Part shown: piece by piece, positions 63,919-64,000 of the stretch
How the letters are laid out: the number at the start of each line of letters is the position of its first letter
Numbering within the stretch: position 1 is the first letter of the stretch
Assembly: GCF_000195635.1 (NCBI RefSeq)
Contig: NZ_GL882625.1
Coordinates: forward strand, 124,001 to 188,000
Reading direction: 5' to 3'
Source of the DNA: Bacteroides fluxus YIT 12057
GTDB taxonomy: Bacteria; Bacteroidota; Bacteroidia; Bacteroidales; Bacteroidaceae
DNA length: 64,000 bases
Program-made: the position numbers and the translations under genes
The notes under the pieces: generated by a model
What the model saw: only the letters and a program-made list of their open reading frames with translations
What the model was told of the DNA's origin: nothing
Database searches by the model: none

Positions 63919-64000
63919 TTACCTGTTCAAGGTTTCAATCAACAATGAGATGTTAGCCATAAACAGCCTCACGGAGATAGCCAGCAGAATGATGCCAAAG
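63919..64000 (-). CDS. C-terminal end of an unrecognised membrane protein (cut by window edge)
   Basis: The frame open to the right edge gives 26 residues, FGIILLAISVRLFMANISLL then IETLNR, ending in TAA. It is a hydrophobic tail of a membrane protein, too short to identify. Confidence 0.5.
   Translation of the reverse strand, partial: FGIILLAISVRLFMANISLLIETLNR

Overview
The window looks like a stretch of a gut Bacteroides chromosome (phylum Bacteroidota). Supporting signs are a glutamine synthetase type III, a SusC/SusD pair, DUF4836, DUF4270, DUF5686 and DUF5687 family proteins, a split LysO exporter, and many promoters of the Bacteroides type (TAnnTTTG at -7, sometimes with TTTG near -33). 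Start codons rarely carry Shine-Dalgarno sites. Species was not determined. I see no rRNA or tRNA genes, CRISPR array, prophage or intact insertion sequence.

Layout. 1-10074 is core: a DUF5686 outer-membrane protein cut by the left edge, glnN, a Crp/Fnr regulator, the leftward run ftsK-lolA-trxB, and an HU-like DNA-binding protein. 10449-23745 is an accessory polysaccharide utilization region. It opens with a scar: a sigma factor lacking its front, joined to a piece of a susC gene, joined to the tail of a susD gene. An operon follows with a DUF4874/DUF4832 lipoprotein, a DUF4091 (GH123-like) protein, a GH88 unsaturated uronyl hydrolase and a GH35 beta-galactosidase. It ends with an intact susC/susD pair whose promoter lies inside a 279-bp segment bounded by near-perfect inverted repeats, a candidate invertible promoter.

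24081-50187 is mostly housekeeping: a DUF5063 protein and an RNase D-like exonuclease, an RlmI-like methyltransferase, a nucleoside permease, a BFN nuclease, rsmE, a DUF4836 lipoprotein, an ABC/FtsX pair, an SLC13-type transporter divergent from an AraC regulator, the lysO halves, miaA, a lipid kinase, kdsA, an M16 protease, a DUF5687/ABC pair, an NlpC/P60 lipoprotein, a TraB/GumN protein, a HAD-DUF3667 fusion, and rplU-rpmA. Two related small RNA genes of about 75 nt lie at 26738-26812 (+) and 37193-37256 (-). They share promoter and core but have different terminator stems.

50331-64000 holds serS, an NfnAB-like oxidoreductase fusion, panD and panC, a short starch-synthase-like protein, a DUF4270 lipoprotein, and the leftward alpha-glucan operon (debranching enzyme, GT4 glycosyltransferase, GH57). 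Two copies of a roughly 155-bp repeat with a central strong hairpin sit in opposite orientation after serS and after the DUF4270 gene. The right edge holds a short HAD N-terminal fragment and the tail of an unrecognised membrane protein.
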